A stretch of DNA of 64,000 bases from Dinoroseobacter shibae DFL 12 = DSM 16493. Lineage in GTDB: Bacteria; Pseudomonadota; Alphaproteobacteria; Rhodobacterales; Rhodobacteraceae. Of the stretch, positions 26,910 to 37,076 are shown piece by piece; position 1 is the first letter of the stretch, and every line of letters starts with the position of its first letter. Location: positions 806,001 through 870,000 of the forward strand of contig NC_009952.1 in assembly GCF_000018145.1 (NCBI RefSeq), written 5' to 3'. A program made the translations under genes and the position numbers. Below the pieces are notes generated by a model. That model was not told where the DNA came from, searched no databases, and worked only from the letters and a program-made list of their open reading frames with translations.

Positions 26910-29189
26910 TCAGCCGTAGACCGCCACCGGGGTGCCCGCGATGGCCGACATGTTGAGCAATCCGCGCGCGGTGATCGACGGCGTGACCACATGGGCGCGG
27001 TTGCCCAGCCCCATCAGGATCGGCCCGACCTCCAGCCCGTTGGCCTTCATCTTGAGAATGTTGCGCACCCCAGAGGCCGCGTCGGAATTGGCGAAGACCA
27101 GCACATTGGCCACCCCTTCCATCCGCGAATGGGGGAAGATGCGGGCGCGCAGTTCGGGGTCGAGCGCGCTGTCGGTGTGCATCTCACCCTCATAGGCGAA
27201 ATCCAGGTTCATCCCGTCCAGAAGCGCCAGCGCCGCGCGCATCCGCCGCCCAGAATCGATGTCCAGGTTGCCGAACTGCGAATGCGAGCAGAGCGCGATG
27301 TTCGGCTCCAGCCCGAAGCGGCGCACATGGCGCGCCGCCCCGCAGACGGTCTCGGCGATCTGCTGCGGGGTGGGGGTGGCGTGGACATGGGTGTCGGCGA
27401 TGAAGAGCGGCCCGTCCTCCAGGATCATCAGGCTGAGCGCGCCGACCGGATGTAGCCCGTCCTGTCCCAGCGTCTCGCAGACATAGTTCAGATGCCACAG
27501 GTATTGCCCGAACGTGCCGCAGATCAGGCTGTCGGCATCGCCGCGATGGACCATGATCGCGCCGATGGCGGTGGAATTGGTGCGCAGGATCGCCTTGGCG
27601 ATGTCCGGCGTGACGCCCTTGCGTTCCATGATCGCGTGGTAGGTTTCCCAGTAGTCGCGATAGCGCGGGTCGTCCTGGGGGTTGACCAGCTCGAAGTCCT
27701 TGCCGGGCCGGATCGGCAGGCCCGCGCGCTCGCAGCGGGCGATGACCACCTCGGGCCGCCCGATCAGGATGGGCTTGTCGGTGGTCTGTTCGATCATCGA
27801 GTTGGCGGCGCGCAGCACCCGCTCGTCCTCGCCCTCGGCGAAGACGATGCTGCGCTCGGCCTGAGCGGCGGCCTCGAAGACCGGGCGCATGATCATGGCC
27901 GACTTGAAGACCGACCCGTCCAGCTTGGCCTTGTAGGCGTCGAGATCCTCGATCGGCCGCTCGGCCACGCCGGACTCGATGGCGGCGCGGGCCACGGCGG
28001 TGGCCACCACGCCCATCAGGCGCGGATCGAAGGGTTTCGGGATCAGGTAGTCGCGCCCGAATGTCATCTGCTCGCCGCGATAGGCGGCGGCTGCCTCGGC
28101 GCTGGTGGTGGCGCGGGCGAGCGCCGCGATCCCCTCGATGCAACCGATCTGCATGGCGTCGTTGATCTCCGTCGCGCCGACGTCGAGCGCGCCGCGGAAG
28201 ATGAACGGGAAACACAGCACGTTGTTGACCTGGTTGGGATAATCCGTGCGCCCCGTGGCGATGATCGCGTCCGGGGCGACCTCGCGGACCAGTTCGGGCA
28301 TGATCTCGGGCGTGGGGTTGGCCAGTGCGAAGATGATCGGCTGATCGGCCATCTGACTGACCATTTCGGGGGTGAGCACCCCGGGGGCCGAGAGGCCGAG
28401 GAACATGTCCGCCCCTGCGATCACATCCGCGATGGTGCGCGCGTCGGTGTCCTGGGCATAGGCTTCCTTCTGGGGCGTCATCTCTTCGGTGCGGCCCTTG
28501 TAGACCACGCCCGCCACGTCGCACAGGGTGACGTTCTCGCGTTTGACACCGAGTTTCAGCAGCATGTTGAGGCAGGCGATGCCCGCCGCCCCGCCCCCGG
28601 TGGAGACGATCTTGAGATCCTCGAAGGTACGGCCCGTCACGCGCAGGGCGTTGGTTGCTGCCGCGCCCACCACGATGGCGGTGCCGTGCTGGTCGTCGTG
28701 GAAGACGGGGATGTTCATCCGCTCCCGGCAGATCTTTTCCACGATGAAACAGTCCGGCGCCTTGATGTCTTCGAGGTTGATCGCCCCGAAGGTGGGCTCC
28801 AGCGCGCAGACCAGTTCCGCCAGCTTTTCGGGGTCTTTCTCGTTCAACTCGATGTCGAAACAGTCGATATTGGCGAATTTCTTGAACAGGACCGCCTTGC
28901 CCTCCATCACCGGCTTGGAGGCGAGACTGCCGATATTGCCCAACCCCAGAACGGCCGTGCCATTGGTGACCACGCCCACCAGGTTGCCGCGCCCGGTATA
29001 GAGTGCGGCGGCGGTCGGATCGGCCTTGATCTCCAGGCAGGCCTCGGCCACGCCGGGGGAATAGGCGCGCGCCAGGTCCAGCTGGTTGGCCAGCGGCTTG
29101 GTCGCGCGCACCTCCAGCTTGCCGGGCCGCGGGTGCGAGTGGTAATAAAGTGCGGCCTGACGGGCGCTGTCATCTTTGCTGGCAGACAA
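26910..29189 (-). CDS. maeB: NADP-dependent malic enzyme with C-terminal phosphotransacetylase-like domain
   Basis: A 759-residue two-domain enzyme. The N-terminal half (to about 425) is malic enzyme: [49 protein letters not shown]; it decarboxylates malate to pyruvate with NADP+. The C-terminal 330 residues resemble phosphate acetyltransferase, but in this family it is regulatory, binding acetyl-CoA, and not catalytic. The start is a TTG at 29187-29189 with a strong GGGGAGGGG ribosome site. It is divergent from the nucleoside salvage operon across 173 bases. Confidence 0.94.
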   Translation of the reverse strand: MSASKDDSARQAALYYHSHPRPGKLEVRATKPLANQLDLARAYSPGVAEACLEIKADPTAAALYTGRGNLVGVVTNGTAVLGLGNIGSLASKPVMEGKAVLFKKFANIDCFDIELNEKDPEKLAELVCALEPTFGAINLEDIKAPDCFIVEKICRERMNIPVFHDDQHGTAIVVGAAATNALRVTGRTFEDLKIVSTGGGAAGIACLNMLLKLGVKRENVTLCDVAGVVYKGRTEEMTPQKEAYAQDTDARTIADVIAGADMFLGLSAPGVLTPEMVSQMADQPIIFALANPTPEIMPELVREVAPDAIIATGRTDYPNQVNNVLCFPFIFRGALDVGATEINDAMQIGCIEGIAALARATTSAEAAAAYRGEQMTFGRDYLIPKPFDPRLMGVVATAVARAAIESGVAERPIEDLDAYKAKLDGSVFKSAMIMRPVFEAAAQAERSIVFAEGEDERVLRAANSMIEQTTDKPILIGRPEVVIARCERAGLPIRPGKDFELVNPQDDPRYRDYWETYHAIMERKGVTPDIAKAILRTNSTAIGAIMVHRGDADSLICGTFGQYLWHLNYVCETLGQDGLHPVGALSLMILEDGPLFIADTHVHATPTPQQIAETVCGAARHVRRFGLEPNIALCSHSQFGNLDIDSGRRMRAALALLDGMNLDFAYEGEMHTDSALDPELRARIFPHSRMEGVANVLVFANSDAASGVRNILKMKANGLEVGPILMGLGNRAHVVTPSITARGLLNMSAIAGTPVAVYG

Positions 29190-29362
29190 GGGTCCCCTCC
29201 CCGAATTGAAACTAGTTTAGCCTTAAACCATCTCGCCTCCCCTGTGAACACGGAATCCGCGCCGGTGACCGCAGTCAGGCGGCACGGGCCGGGTTCGGGC
29301 ACGGGCGGTCTTGCAAACCCCGGTGGGCCAAAGCACTGTGCGCCCATGCAGGAGGTGCCGAG

Positions 29363-29755
29363 ATGGAGCTGATGGAGGCCGCGCGCGCGGTTCGCGAAAA
29401 CGCCTACGCGCCCTATTCCGAGTTCAAGGTGGGGGCCGCGATCCGGGCCGCATCGGGGGCGGTCTATACCGGGTGCAACGTGGAAAACGTGGCCTATCCC
29501 GAGGGCACCTGCGCCGAGGCGGGCGCGATCGCGGCCATGGTCGCGGCGGGCGAGACCGTTCTGACCGAGGTCGCGGTGATCGCCGACAGCCCCAGCCCCG
29601 TGCCCCCCTGCGGCGGCTGCCGCCAGAAGCTGCGCGAGTTCGGCGCGCCGGAGACGGTCGTGACCCTTGGCACCACCGGCGGCGCGCGGGCCAGCATGAC
29701 CCTGTCGGAGCTACTGCCCGGCGCCTTCGATCAGAGCCACATGGCCGCCCCGTGA
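29363..29755 (+). CDS. cdd: Cytidine deaminase
   Basis: A 130-residue zinc enzyme that deaminates cytidine and deoxycytidine. Zinc ligands and proton shuttle: GTCAEAGAI (Cys with catalytic Glu, about residues 49-53) and PCGGCRQKLREF (two Cys, about 85-88). The N-terminal AYAPYSEFKVGAAIR is typical. An AGGAGG ribosome site precedes the ATG. First gene of a five-gene salvage operon; its stop overlaps the GTG start of deoA by four bases (GTGA). Confidence 0.95.
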   Translation: MELMEAARAVRENAYAPYSEFKVGAAIRAASGAVYTGCNVENVAYPEGTCAEAGAIAAMVAAGETVLTEVAVIADSPSPVPPCGGCRQKLREFGAPETVVTLGTTGGARASMTLSELLPGAFDQSHMAAP

Positions 29756-31059
29756 CCGCGCGGACGGTGATCGCGGCGGTGCGGGACGGCGCGCCGGTGG
29801 TGGCGGAGGACCTGCGCGCCTTCGCCCGGGGCCTCGCCTCCGGCACGGTCAGCGATGCCCAGGCCGGGGCCTTCGCCATGGCGGTCCTGTTGCGGGGCTT
29901 GGGCGATGCGGGGCGCGTGGCGCTGACGCAAGCCATGCGCGACAGTGGCGATGTGCTGGCCTGGGACCTGCCCGGGCCGGTGCTCGACAAGCATTCCACG
30001 GGCGGGATCGGGGATACGGTGTCGCTCCTGCTGGCCCCGGCGCTGGCGGCCTGCGGGGCTTACGTGCCGATGATCTCGGGCCGGGGGCTGGGTCATACGG
30101 GCGGCACGCTCGACAAACTCGAGGCGCTGGAGGGCTACCGCACCGACATTTCCGAGGATGCGCTGAGGGCGGTGGTGGCCGAGACCGGCTGCGCCATCGT
30201 CGGGGCCACGGGCCAGATCGCGCCCGCGGACCGGCGGCTCTATGCCATCCGCGACGTCACCGCCACGGTCGAAAGCATCGACCTGATCACCGCCTCGATC
30301 CTGTCCAAGAAGCTCGCGGCGGGGCTGGGCGGGCTGGTGCTGGATGTCAAATGCGGCTCGGGCGCGTTTCTGACCGACCCCGCAGCGGCCCGGGATCTGG
30401 CGCAGGCGCTGGTGCGCACGGCCAATGGCGCGGGCTGTCCCACCTGGGCGCTGCTGACGGATATGGATGAGAGCCTCGCCAGTGCCGCGGGCAATGCGCT
30501 GGAGGTGGCGGAGGTGCTGCGTATCCTGCGGGGCGACGCGACGAGCCCGCGCCTGCGCGCGGCGACCGTGGCCCTGGGCGGGGCGCTGCTGGCCCTGGGC
30601 GGGCTGGCGGACGACCCCGCGGACGGGGCTGCACGGATCGACGCCACCCTGCGCGATGGCCGCGCGGCGGAGGTTTTCGCCCGCATGGTCGCTGCCCTTG
30701 GCGGGCCGCGCGACGTGGTGGCCACGGGCCTTGCCGGTTTGCCCGAGGCGCCGGTGGTGCGCGAAGTGCCCGCACCCGCGGCGGGCGTGCTGACCGCCTG
30801 CGATGCCAAGGCGCTGGGCTGGGCGGTGGTGTCCCTGGGCGGCGGACGGCAGGTGGAAACCGACCCGGTCGACCCGGCGGTGGGCCTGTCGGATATCGCC
30901 CCGCTCGGCACCCGCGTCGTCCGGGGCGAGCCCATCGCCCGGGTCCATGCCGCCCGCGAAGAGGCCGCCGACCGCGCCGTGGCCGAGGTTCAGGCGGCCT
31001 TCACCCTCGGCACGAGTTTCGACGCGAAGCCGCTTGTCCTCGGAGAGGTCCGCCCATGA
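29752..31059 (+). CDS. deoA: Thymidine phosphorylase
   Basis: A 435-residue enzyme that splits thymidine (and deoxyuridine) into base and deoxyribose 1-phosphate. The family signature SGRGLGHTGGTLDKLE lies near residues 106-121 and KHSTGGIGD near 80. The start is a GTG at 29752 inside the cdd stop (GTGA), giving MTARTVIAAVRDG. It overlaps deoB by ATGA. Product sugar phosphate feeds DeoB. Confidence 0.94.
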   Translation: MTARTVIAAVRDGAPVVAEDLRAFARGLASGTVSDAQAGAFAMAVLLRGLGDAGRVALTQAMRDSGDVLAWDLPGPVLDKHSTGGIGDTVSLLLAPALAACGAYVPMISGRGLGHTGGTLDKLEALEGYRTDISEDALRAVVAETGCAIVGATGQIAPADRRLYAIRDVTATVESIDLITASILSKKLAAGLGGLVLDVKCGSGAFLTDPAAARDLAQALVRTANGAGCPTWALLTDMDESLASAAGNALEVAEVLRILRGDATSPRLRAATVALGGALLALGGLADDPADGAARIDATLRDGRAAEVFARMVAALGGPRDVVATGLAGLPEAPVVREVPAPAAGVLTACDAKALGWAVVSLGGGRQVETDPVDPAVGLSDIAPLGTRVVRGEPIARVHAAREEAADRAVAEVQAAFTLGTSFDAKPLVLGEVRP

Positions 31060-32255
31060 CCCGTGCCTTCCTGATCGTGATGGACAGCGTCGGCTGCGGC
31101 GGTGCCCCCGATGCCGCGGATTTCGGCGACGAAGGCGCCAACACGCTGGCCCATATCGCCCAGGCCTGTGCCGCCGGTCGGGCCGACGCGGGGCGCAGCG
31201 GCCCCCTGCGCATGCCGGTGCTCGACGGGCTGGGGCTGGGCGCGGCGATCCGGCTGGCCTCCGGCGCCGAGACGCCGGGGCTGGCGGCGACGCCGACTGG
31301 GCTCTGGGGGGCGGCGACCGAGGTGTCGCGCGGCAAGGACACCCCCACCGGGCACTGGGAGCTTGCGGGCGTTCCAGTCCCCTGGGAATGGACGACCTTC
31401 CCCGACACCGACCCGGCCTTCCCGCCCGACCTGCTGGCCGAGATGGCGCGGGCCGCGGGCACCGAGGGCACGCTGTGCAACACCCATGCCTCGGGCACCG
31501 AGGTGATCGAGCGTTTCGGGGCGGAACATCTGCGCACCGGCTGGCCGATCTGCTACACCTCCGTGGACAGTGTGCTGCAGATCGCCGCCCATGAAGAGGC
31601 CTTCGGGCTCGACCGTTTGCTGGACGTGTGCGAAACCCTCGCGCCGCGCCTGCACGCGATGAAGGTCGGCCGCGTGATCGCGCGGCCCTTCCTCGGCTCG
31701 GAGGCGACAGGCTTCGCCCGCACCCAGAACCGCCGCGACTTCGCCATCGCGCCCCCGGCGCCGACCCTGTGCGACCGGGTTCAGGCCGCCGGGCGCCGGG
31801 TCCATGCCATCGGCAAGATCAAGGATATCTTCTCCGGGCGCGGCATCGACACGGTCGCCAAGGGGTCCGATGCCGCGCTGATGGAGGCGCTGATCGCCGC
31901 CGGGCAGGTGGCCGAGGAGGGCTCCCTCACCTTCGCGAATTTCGTCGAATTCGACAGCCTCTATGGTCACCGCCGCGACGTAGCGGGCTATGCCCGCGCT
32001 CTGGAATGGTTCGACGCGCAACTGCCCCGTTTCCTCGCGACCCTGCGGCCCGGAGACCTCGCGATCTTTACCGCCGATCACGGCAACGACCCCACCTGGC
32101 ACGGCACCGAACACACACGCGAACGCGTCCCGGTGGTCGGCTACGGCGTGGGCGTCCATGAAGTCGGAATTGTCGGATTTAGGGATGTCGGGGCGACGAT
32201 TGGCGCCCATCTAGGGGTCGAAATGTTCGATATGGGCAAAGCGATGCTGCCATGA
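31056..32255 (+). CDS. deoB: Phosphopentomutase
   Basis: A 399-residue alkaline-phosphatase-fold enzyme that converts (deoxy)ribose 1-phosphate to the 5-phosphate. Metal ligands: [25 protein letters not shown] near the N-terminus, and [20 protein letters not shown] near residue 340; the phosphate-carrying Thr is in [10 protein letters not shown] near 94. Normal length. Overlaps deoA (ATGA) and add (ATGA). Confidence 0.95.
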   Translation: MTRAFLIVMDSVGCGGAPDAADFGDEGANTLAHIAQACAAGRADAGRSGPLRMPVLDGLGLGAAIRLASGAETPGLAATPTGLWGAATEVSRGKDTPTGHWELAGVPVPWEWTTFPDTDPAFPPDLLAEMARAAGTEGTLCNTHASGTEVIERFGAEHLRTGWPICYTSVDSVLQIAAHEEAFGLDRLLDVCETLAPRLHAMKVGRVIARPFLGSEATGFARTQNRRDFAIAPPAPTLCDRVQAAGRRVHAIGKIKDIFSGRGIDTVAKGSDAALMEALIAAGQVAEEGSLTFANFVEFDSLYGHRRDVAGYARALEWFDAQLPRFLATLRPGDLAIFTADHGNDPTWHGTEHTRERVPVVGYGVGVHEVGIVGFRDVGATIGAHLGVEMFDMGKAMLP

Positions 32256-33247
32256 AAGAGCTTCCGAAACTAGAATTGCACCTGCATCTGGAGGGCGCTG
32301 CGCCACCCGCCTTCATCCGCGGGCTGGCCGCGGAGAAATCCGTGAACCTGTCGGGCATCTTCGACGCGCGCGGCGCCTATGCCTACCGCGATTTCGTCGA
32401 TTTCCTGCGGGTCTACGAGGCCGCCTGCACCGTGTTGCAGACGCCCCAGGATTTCTATCGGCTCACCCGCGCGGTGCTGGAGGCGTCCTCCGCCGAAGGC
32501 GTGATCTATACCGAGGCCTTCCTCAGCCCCGATTTCTGCGGCGGCCGCGACCTGGATGCCTGGCGCGACTACCTCGCCGCGATGACCGAGGCCGCGGCAG
32601 ACGCCGAGGCCGCCGACGGCATCGTGATGCGCGGCATCGTCACCTGCATCCGCCATTTCGGCCCCGAAGCTGCCCGCGAAACCGCCCGTTGCGCGGCGGA
32701 AACCGCGGGGGCGTTCATCACCGGGTTCGGCATCGCGGGGGACGAGATGAAAGGCGCGCCCAAGGATTTCGCCTATGCCTTCGACATGGCGCGCGAGGCG
32801 GAGCTGCAACTGACCGCCCATGCGGGCGAGTGGGGCGGGGCGCGGTCCGTGCGCGACGCGGTGCGCGACCTGGGCGTGACCCGGATCGGGCACGGGGTGC
32901 AGGCCATCGAAGACCCCGCGCTGCTGGAGGAGCTGGCCGAGGCCGGCATCACGCTGGAGGTCTGCCCCGGCTCCAACGTCGCGCTGGGGGTCTACCCCAA
33001 CTGGCGCGCCCACCCGATCGAACGCTTGCGCAAGGCGGGGGTGCCGGTGACCGTCTCGACCGACGATCCGCCGTTCTTTCACACCACCATGAGCGGAGAA
33101 TACGAAAACCTCGCGCAAAGCTTCGGCTGGGAGCTTCCGGATTTCGCCGCGATCACCTATGCCGCCCTCGACGCTGCCTTTTGCGACACCGCGACCCGGG
33201 AGGCTTTGCGCACCCGGCTGGCCCCCACATTCGGAGAGTTCACATGA
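32252..33247 (+). CDS. add: Adenosine deaminase
   Basis: A 331-residue zinc amidohydrolase. Zinc ligands in LELHLHLEG (about residues 7-15), catalytic stretches [16 protein letters not shown] and STDDPPFF, and ligand Asp in STDD. It turns adenosine to inosine; adenine deaminases of the same fold look similar, but the nucleoside operon supports adenosine. Overlaps both deoB and upp by ATGA. Confidence 0.92.
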   Translation: MKELPKLELHLHLEGAAPPAFIRGLAAEKSVNLSGIFDARGAYAYRDFVDFLRVYEAACTVLQTPQDFYRLTRAVLEASSAEGVIYTEAFLSPDFCGGRDLDAWRDYLAAMTEAAADAEAADGIVMRGIVTCIRHFGPEAARETARCAAETAGAFITGFGIAGDEMKGAPKDFAYAFDMAREAELQLTAHAGEWGGARSVRDAVRDLGVTRIGHGVQAIEDPALLEELAEAGITLEVCPGSNVALGVYPNWRAHPIERLRKAGVPVTVSTDDPPFFHTTMSGEYENLAQSFGWELPDFAAITYAALDAAFCDTATREALRTRLAPTFGEFT

Positions 33248-33876
33248 CCGAGCACTGCACCATCGTCGATCACCCCCTCGTGCAGCACAAGCTGACCTTG
33301 ATGCGCGACAAGGGAACCTCCACCTCGGAGTTTCGGCGGCTGTTGCAGGAAATCGCGCTGCTGCTGGCCTATGAGGTGACGCGGGACCTGCCGCTCGGGA
33401 CCGCGCGGATCGAGACCCCGCTGGAGCCGATGGACGCGCCGAAGCTGGAGGGCAAGAAGCTGGCGCTGATCTCGATCCTGCGGGCGGGCAACGGGCTGCT
33501 GGACGGGGTGTTGCAGCTGATCCCGTCGGCGCGGGTCGGGTTTGTCGGGCTCTACCGGGACGAAGAGACGCTGGAGCCGGTGGAGTATTACTTCAAGGTG
33601 CCGGAAAACCTTGAAGAGCGGATGGTGATCGCGGTGGATCCTATGCTGGCCACGGGCAACTCGTCCGCGGCGGCCATCGACATGCTGAAGAAGGCGGGCG
33701 CGAAGGACATCCGGTTTCTGTGCCTGCTGGCCGCGCCCGAAGGGGTCAAGCGGATGAAGGAGGCGCATCCGGACGTGCCGATCGTAACGGCGGCGGTGGA
33801 CAGTCACCTCAACGAGAAGGGCTATATCGTGCCCGGTCTCGGGGATGCGGGCGACCGTCTGTTCGGCACCAAGTAG
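33244..33876 (+). CDS. upp: Uracil phosphoribosyltransferase
   Basis: A 210-residue enzyme that makes UMP from uracil and PRPP. PRPP motif [19 protein letters not shown] (about 127-145), flexible loop [10 protein letters not shown], and C-terminal [17 protein letters not shown] are all typical. Last gene of the operon; it uses uracil released from uridine or deoxyuridine. Its stop abuts the stop of the convergent membrane-protein gene with no base between. Confidence 0.96.
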   Translation: MTEHCTIVDHPLVQHKLTLMRDKGTSTSEFRRLLQEIALLLAYEVTRDLPLGTARIETPLEPMDAPKLEGKKLALISILRAGNGLLDGVLQLIPSARVGFVGLYRDEETLEPVEYYFKVPENLEERMVIAVDPMLATGNSSAAAIDMLKKAGAKDIRFLCLLAAPEGVKRMKEAHPDVPIVTAAVDSHLNEKGYIVPGLGDAGDRLFGTK

Positions 33877-34893
33877 TCAGCCCTCGCAGAGCGCCTGCAG
33901 CACCACCCAGGCATTGTCGTCGAGCACCACGGGGCTTGCGGCATCGCGGTAGGGATCCGCCTCGATCAGGCCGAGCGTTGTTTCGCCGGTGACATCGAGC
34001 GCCCTTGCATAGGGCGTGGTGGCAACGCGGGCGCGGGCGAAGCGGTCGAGCAGGGCGGCTTCGGGAATGGCCTCGGGCGGGGTGCGCAGGGCGTGACGGG
34101 CATAGGCCTGCAGCGCGCGGTCGGGCAGCTTGCCCGTGGTCAGGAAGCGCAGGGTGGTTGTCGTGCCCATCACGTCGAGCATGTCGCGCAGGGGGTCGTG
34201 CAGCTCGGCCCGGGCCAGTTCCGACAGCAGCGCGCCTGCGGCCACGTCGGCGGTCTCGTGATCCTCGATCACGCTGCGGCCCAGCACGACAAGCGGACCC
34301 GGCAGCAGCAGGCTCGTCTCCACCCCACTGCGCACCACGTGGACGCGCGGCGCATCCGGGCTGGCCACGCGGCGGGTGAGCTGGGCCAGCACCCGGCGGC
34401 CTTCGGGCGTGGTGCACGCCGGGCCAGTCATCTGTTCCAGCGCGCCGAGGGCCTGGGCGCCGATGGCCGCGCGCTGGGCGACGGGTACGACGGAGGTGGC
34501 GTGGTCCTTGATCGCGTCCGGCAACCAGAACGCGCCCGCGGCGAGCACGAGCAGCGCGGCGCCCGCGGCACTCAGCACTCGCAGGCGTCCGGGTTTGGGT
34601 TCGGCGCGTTTGACCGCGCGCTGAACCCGTTCGATCGCCTCGATCATGTCGGTGTCTTCGATCTCCAGCGTCTCGTCCCCATCCGGGCCGGGGGCAAAAA
34701 GCGCGGGGCGCACGCCGGGATTGCGCCGCTCGATCGCGGGCAGGGACCAGTGGGAGAGGGGGGCTTCGGTCTTGTCGGCGATCACCAGCGAGGCGGTGCC
34801 CACGAAGACATAGACGTCGCGCCGCTGGGCCGCCTCGTCGGCGCGCCACAGACCCGTGGATTCCAGCCGGATATAGTCCTTGAGCGCGGTCAC
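33877..34893 (-). CDS. Membrane protein resembling an inactive M48 metallopeptidase
   Basis: A 338-residue protein with a cytosolic N-terminal part (1-100), one transmembrane helix at about 104-123 and a 215-residue C-terminal domain. That domain has the M48 layout: RVHVVRSGVETSLLLPGPLVVLGRSVIEDHETADVAAGALLSELARAE (183-230) lines up with the usual 'V-H-V-V-x-S-P-E-V-N-A-F-A-L-P-G-G...T-x-G-L-L...A-x-V-L-A-H-E-L-G-H'. The zinc-binding HExxH is replaced by SELAR, so no peptidase activity is expected. It lies convergent with upp. Role unknown. Confidence 0.7.
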   Translation of the reverse strand: MTALKDYIRLESTGLWRADEAAQRRDVYVFVGTASLVIADKTEAPLSHWSLPAIERRNPGVRPALFAPGPDGDETLEIEDTDMIEAIERVQRAVKRAEPKPGRLRVLSAAGAALLVLAAGAFWLPDAIKDHATSVVPVAQRAAIGAQALGALEQMTGPACTTPEGRRVLAQLTRRVASPDAPRVHVVRSGVETSLLLPGPLVVLGRSVIEDHETADVAAGALLSELARAELHDPLRDMLDVMGTTTTLRFLTTGKLPDRALQAYARHALRTPPEAIPEAALLDRFARARVATTPYARALDVTGETTLGLIEADPYRDAASPVVLDDNAWVVLQALCEG

Positions 34894-35357
34894 TGCCGGG
34901 GATGCCTGTGTTTCTCGTTGTGACGCTCACCCTAGCCTGTCGCCGGGGCACGCTCAATCCAAACCGAGAGGGCGGGGTGGATTGGGGGGCGCGGCGAAAC
35001 GCAGGATGCGCGCCAGGCAGCACGGGTCGGGCGGGTCACGTAGTGCGCCGTGCGGCGCACGTCGCCCGAAGCGGGGGCGTCGCCCCCGCACCCCCGGTTT
35101 TTCGGGGGCGCTGCCCCCGTCGCTGCGCGACCCCCCGGAGTATTTTTGCACAGATGAAGGGGGGGGGGCGGGGATCTGCGGGGTGGAAAAGCCCCGAAAG
35201 GTTAAAGCGGCAGGCCCGGGCCGGGGTGATCTTGCCGACAAATTTTTTTGCGAAATCCGGGCGGGTCAGTGGCTTACAGAGATTTGTTTCGCATGCGAAA
35301 CATTCCAGTTCTTGAATAGGTTAACGCCCGCGCCGCCGGAGGGTGCGGGCGGCCGGG
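34894..35357. other. 464-base intergenic region with GC hairpins and a short dispersed element
   Basis: No gene. It holds perfect short palindromes (GTGCGCCGTGCGGCGCAC near 35044; GCGGGGGCGTCGCCCCCGC near 35071; GGGGGCGCTGCCCCC near 35104) followed by CCGGAGTATTTTTGCACAGATGAAG (35135-35159). Related copies of the last part lie at 42171-42192 and 42340-42361. From memory, the same hairpin-plus-motif order is common between genes in Rhodobacteraceae. The stretch 35230-35330 is A/T-richer and may hold regulatory sequence. Confidence 0.6.
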
Positions 35358-36983
35358 TTACAGGGCCTTGGCGCGGTTGCGCAGCTCGAACTTCTGGATC
35401 TTGCCGGTGGAAGTCTTGGGTAGTTCGGTGAAGACGACTTTCTTGGGGGTCTTGAAGCCTGCCAGCCGCTCGCGGGCGAAGGCGATGATCTCGGCCTCCT
35501 CGGCGGTCTTGCCGTCCTTCAGCTCGACGAAGGCGCAGGGCACCTCGCCCCAGGTCGGGTCCGGCTTGGCCACCACCGCGCAGAGCAGCACCGCCGGGTG
35601 GTGCATCAGCGCGCCCTCCACCTCGACCGAGGAGATGTTCTCGCCGCCGGAAATGATGATGTCCTTGGCCCGGTCGGCGATCTGGATGTAGCCGTCGGGA
35701 TGTTGCAGGGCGATGTCGCCGGAGTGGAAATAGCCGCCTGCGAAGGCTTCGGCGGTGGCGTCGGGGTTGCGGTAATAGCCCTTCATCACCGAGTTGCCGC
35801 GCATCATCACCTCGCCCGTGGTGGCCCCGTCCATGGGCACCTGGCGCATCTCGGGGTCCATCACGGTGATATGCTCCATCTGGGGCAGGGCCACGCCCTG
35901 GCGGGCCTTGATCGCGGCGCGCTCGGCCTGGGGCAGGGTGTCCCAATCGGGATTCCAGACGCATTCGGTCACGTGCCCGTAGGTTTCGGTCAGCCCGTAG
36001 ACTTGCGTGACGTTGAAGCCCAGCTCCTCGATCGCGGCGAGGGTGGCGGCGGCGGGCGGCGCGCCGGCGGTGAAGACCTCCACCGTGTGCGAAAAGGGGC
36101 GGCGGGCGGCGTCGGGCGCGTTGACGATCATGTTGAGCACGATGGGCGCGCCGCCGAAATGGGTGACACCGTTCTCGGCGATTGCGGTGTAGATCGCCTG
36201 CGCCGACACATCGCGGCAGCACACCACCGTGCCGCCGAGCATGGGCATCATCCAGCTGTGGTTCCAGCCGTTGCAGTGAAAGAGCGGCACGATGGCGAGC
36301 CAGCGGGGGTAGAGCACCATGCGCCAGGAGATCACCGTGCCCATGGTCATAAGATACGCGCCGCGGTGGTGGTAGACCACGCCCTTGGGCCGCCCGGTGG
36401 TGCCGGAGGTGTAGTTGAGTGCCAGGCTTTCCCATTCGTCCCGGGGCATGATCCAGGGGAAGTCCGGGTCGCCGCCCGCGAGGAAATCCTCGTATTCCGT
36501 GTAGCCGCCCAGGGCATGGACCCCTGCGGCGTCGTCGGCCACCTCGATCAGGAGCGGCGCGGGCCCGTCGAGCCGTTCGCAGGCCTCGGCGGCGAGCGGC
36601 AGGAACTGGCTGTCCACCAGCACCGCCTTGGCGCCACCGTGGGAGAGGATATAGGCGACCGTGTCCACGTCCAGCCGGATGTTGATGGTGTTGAGCACGG
36701 CCCCGCAGGCAGGCACGCCGAAATGCGCCTCGACCATGGCGGGGATATTGGGCAGGAGCGTCGCCACCACGTCGCCCGGGGCGATCCCCGCGCCCGCCAG
36801 CGCCGAGGCCAGGCGGCTGACGCGGGCGTGGTATTCGGCGTAGGTGAAGCGGCGCGCGCCATAGACCACGGCCTCGCGGTCGGGATAGACCAAGGCGGCG
36901 CGGGCCAGATGGCTCAGCGGTGTCAGCGGCACATAATTCGCGGCGCATTTGTCGAGCCCGGTTTCATTTGCCAGCCAGCCCAT
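35358..36983 (-). CDS. Acyl-CoA synthetase (AMP-forming, AAE-type)
   Basis: A 541-residue adenylate-forming ligase. P-loop YTSGTTGRPKGVVYHHRGAY (about 191-210), VYGLTETYGHVTEC, GYFHSGDIALQHPDGYIQIADRAKDIIISGGENISSVEVE, and C-terminal catalytic lysine in LPKTSTGKIQKFELR. The pattern is of medium-chain or branched fatty acyl-CoA ligases that supply beta-oxidation; substrate cannot be fixed. It is not close to DmdB of DMSP catabolism. It lies near but apart from the fatty-acid operon at 38-46 kb. Confidence 0.9.
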   Translation of the reverse strand: MGWLANETGLDKCAANYVPLTPLSHLARAALVYPDREAVVYGARRFTYAEYHARVSRLASALAGAGIAPGDVVATLLPNIPAMVEAHFGVPACGAVLNTINIRLDVDTVAYILSHGGAKAVLVDSQFLPLAAEACERLDGPAPLLIEVADDAAGVHALGGYTEYEDFLAGGDPDFPWIMPRDEWESLALNYTSGTTGRPKGVVYHHRGAYLMTMGTVISWRMVLYPRWLAIVPLFHCNGWNHSWMMPMLGGTVVCCRDVSAQAIYTAIAENGVTHFGGAPIVLNMIVNAPDAARRPFSHTVEVFTAGAPPAAATLAAIEELGFNVTQVYGLTETYGHVTECVWNPDWDTLPQAERAAIKARQGVALPQMEHITVMDPEMRQVPMDGATTGEVMMRGNSVMKGYYRNPDATAEAFAGGYFHSGDIALQHPDGYIQIADRAKDIIISGGENISSVEVEGALMHHPAVLLCAVVAKPDPTWGEVPCAFVELKDGKTAEEAEIIAFARERLAGFKTPKKVVFTELPKTSTGKIQKFELRNRAKAL

Positions 36984-37076
36984 GGCGTGCCCTCCCCTTG
37001 ATTTTCGCAGCCTCTTGCCCGAATAGAGTGCGTCACCCCGCCGCGGTCAACTCTTGCCGTGCCGAAAGAGGTCCCG

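Noticed and set aside
26910-29189. Phosphate acetyltransferase activity from malic enzyme C-terminal domain as the missing pta
   Set aside because: In this family the domain is known as regulatory (acetyl-CoA sensing); catalytic use is not supported.
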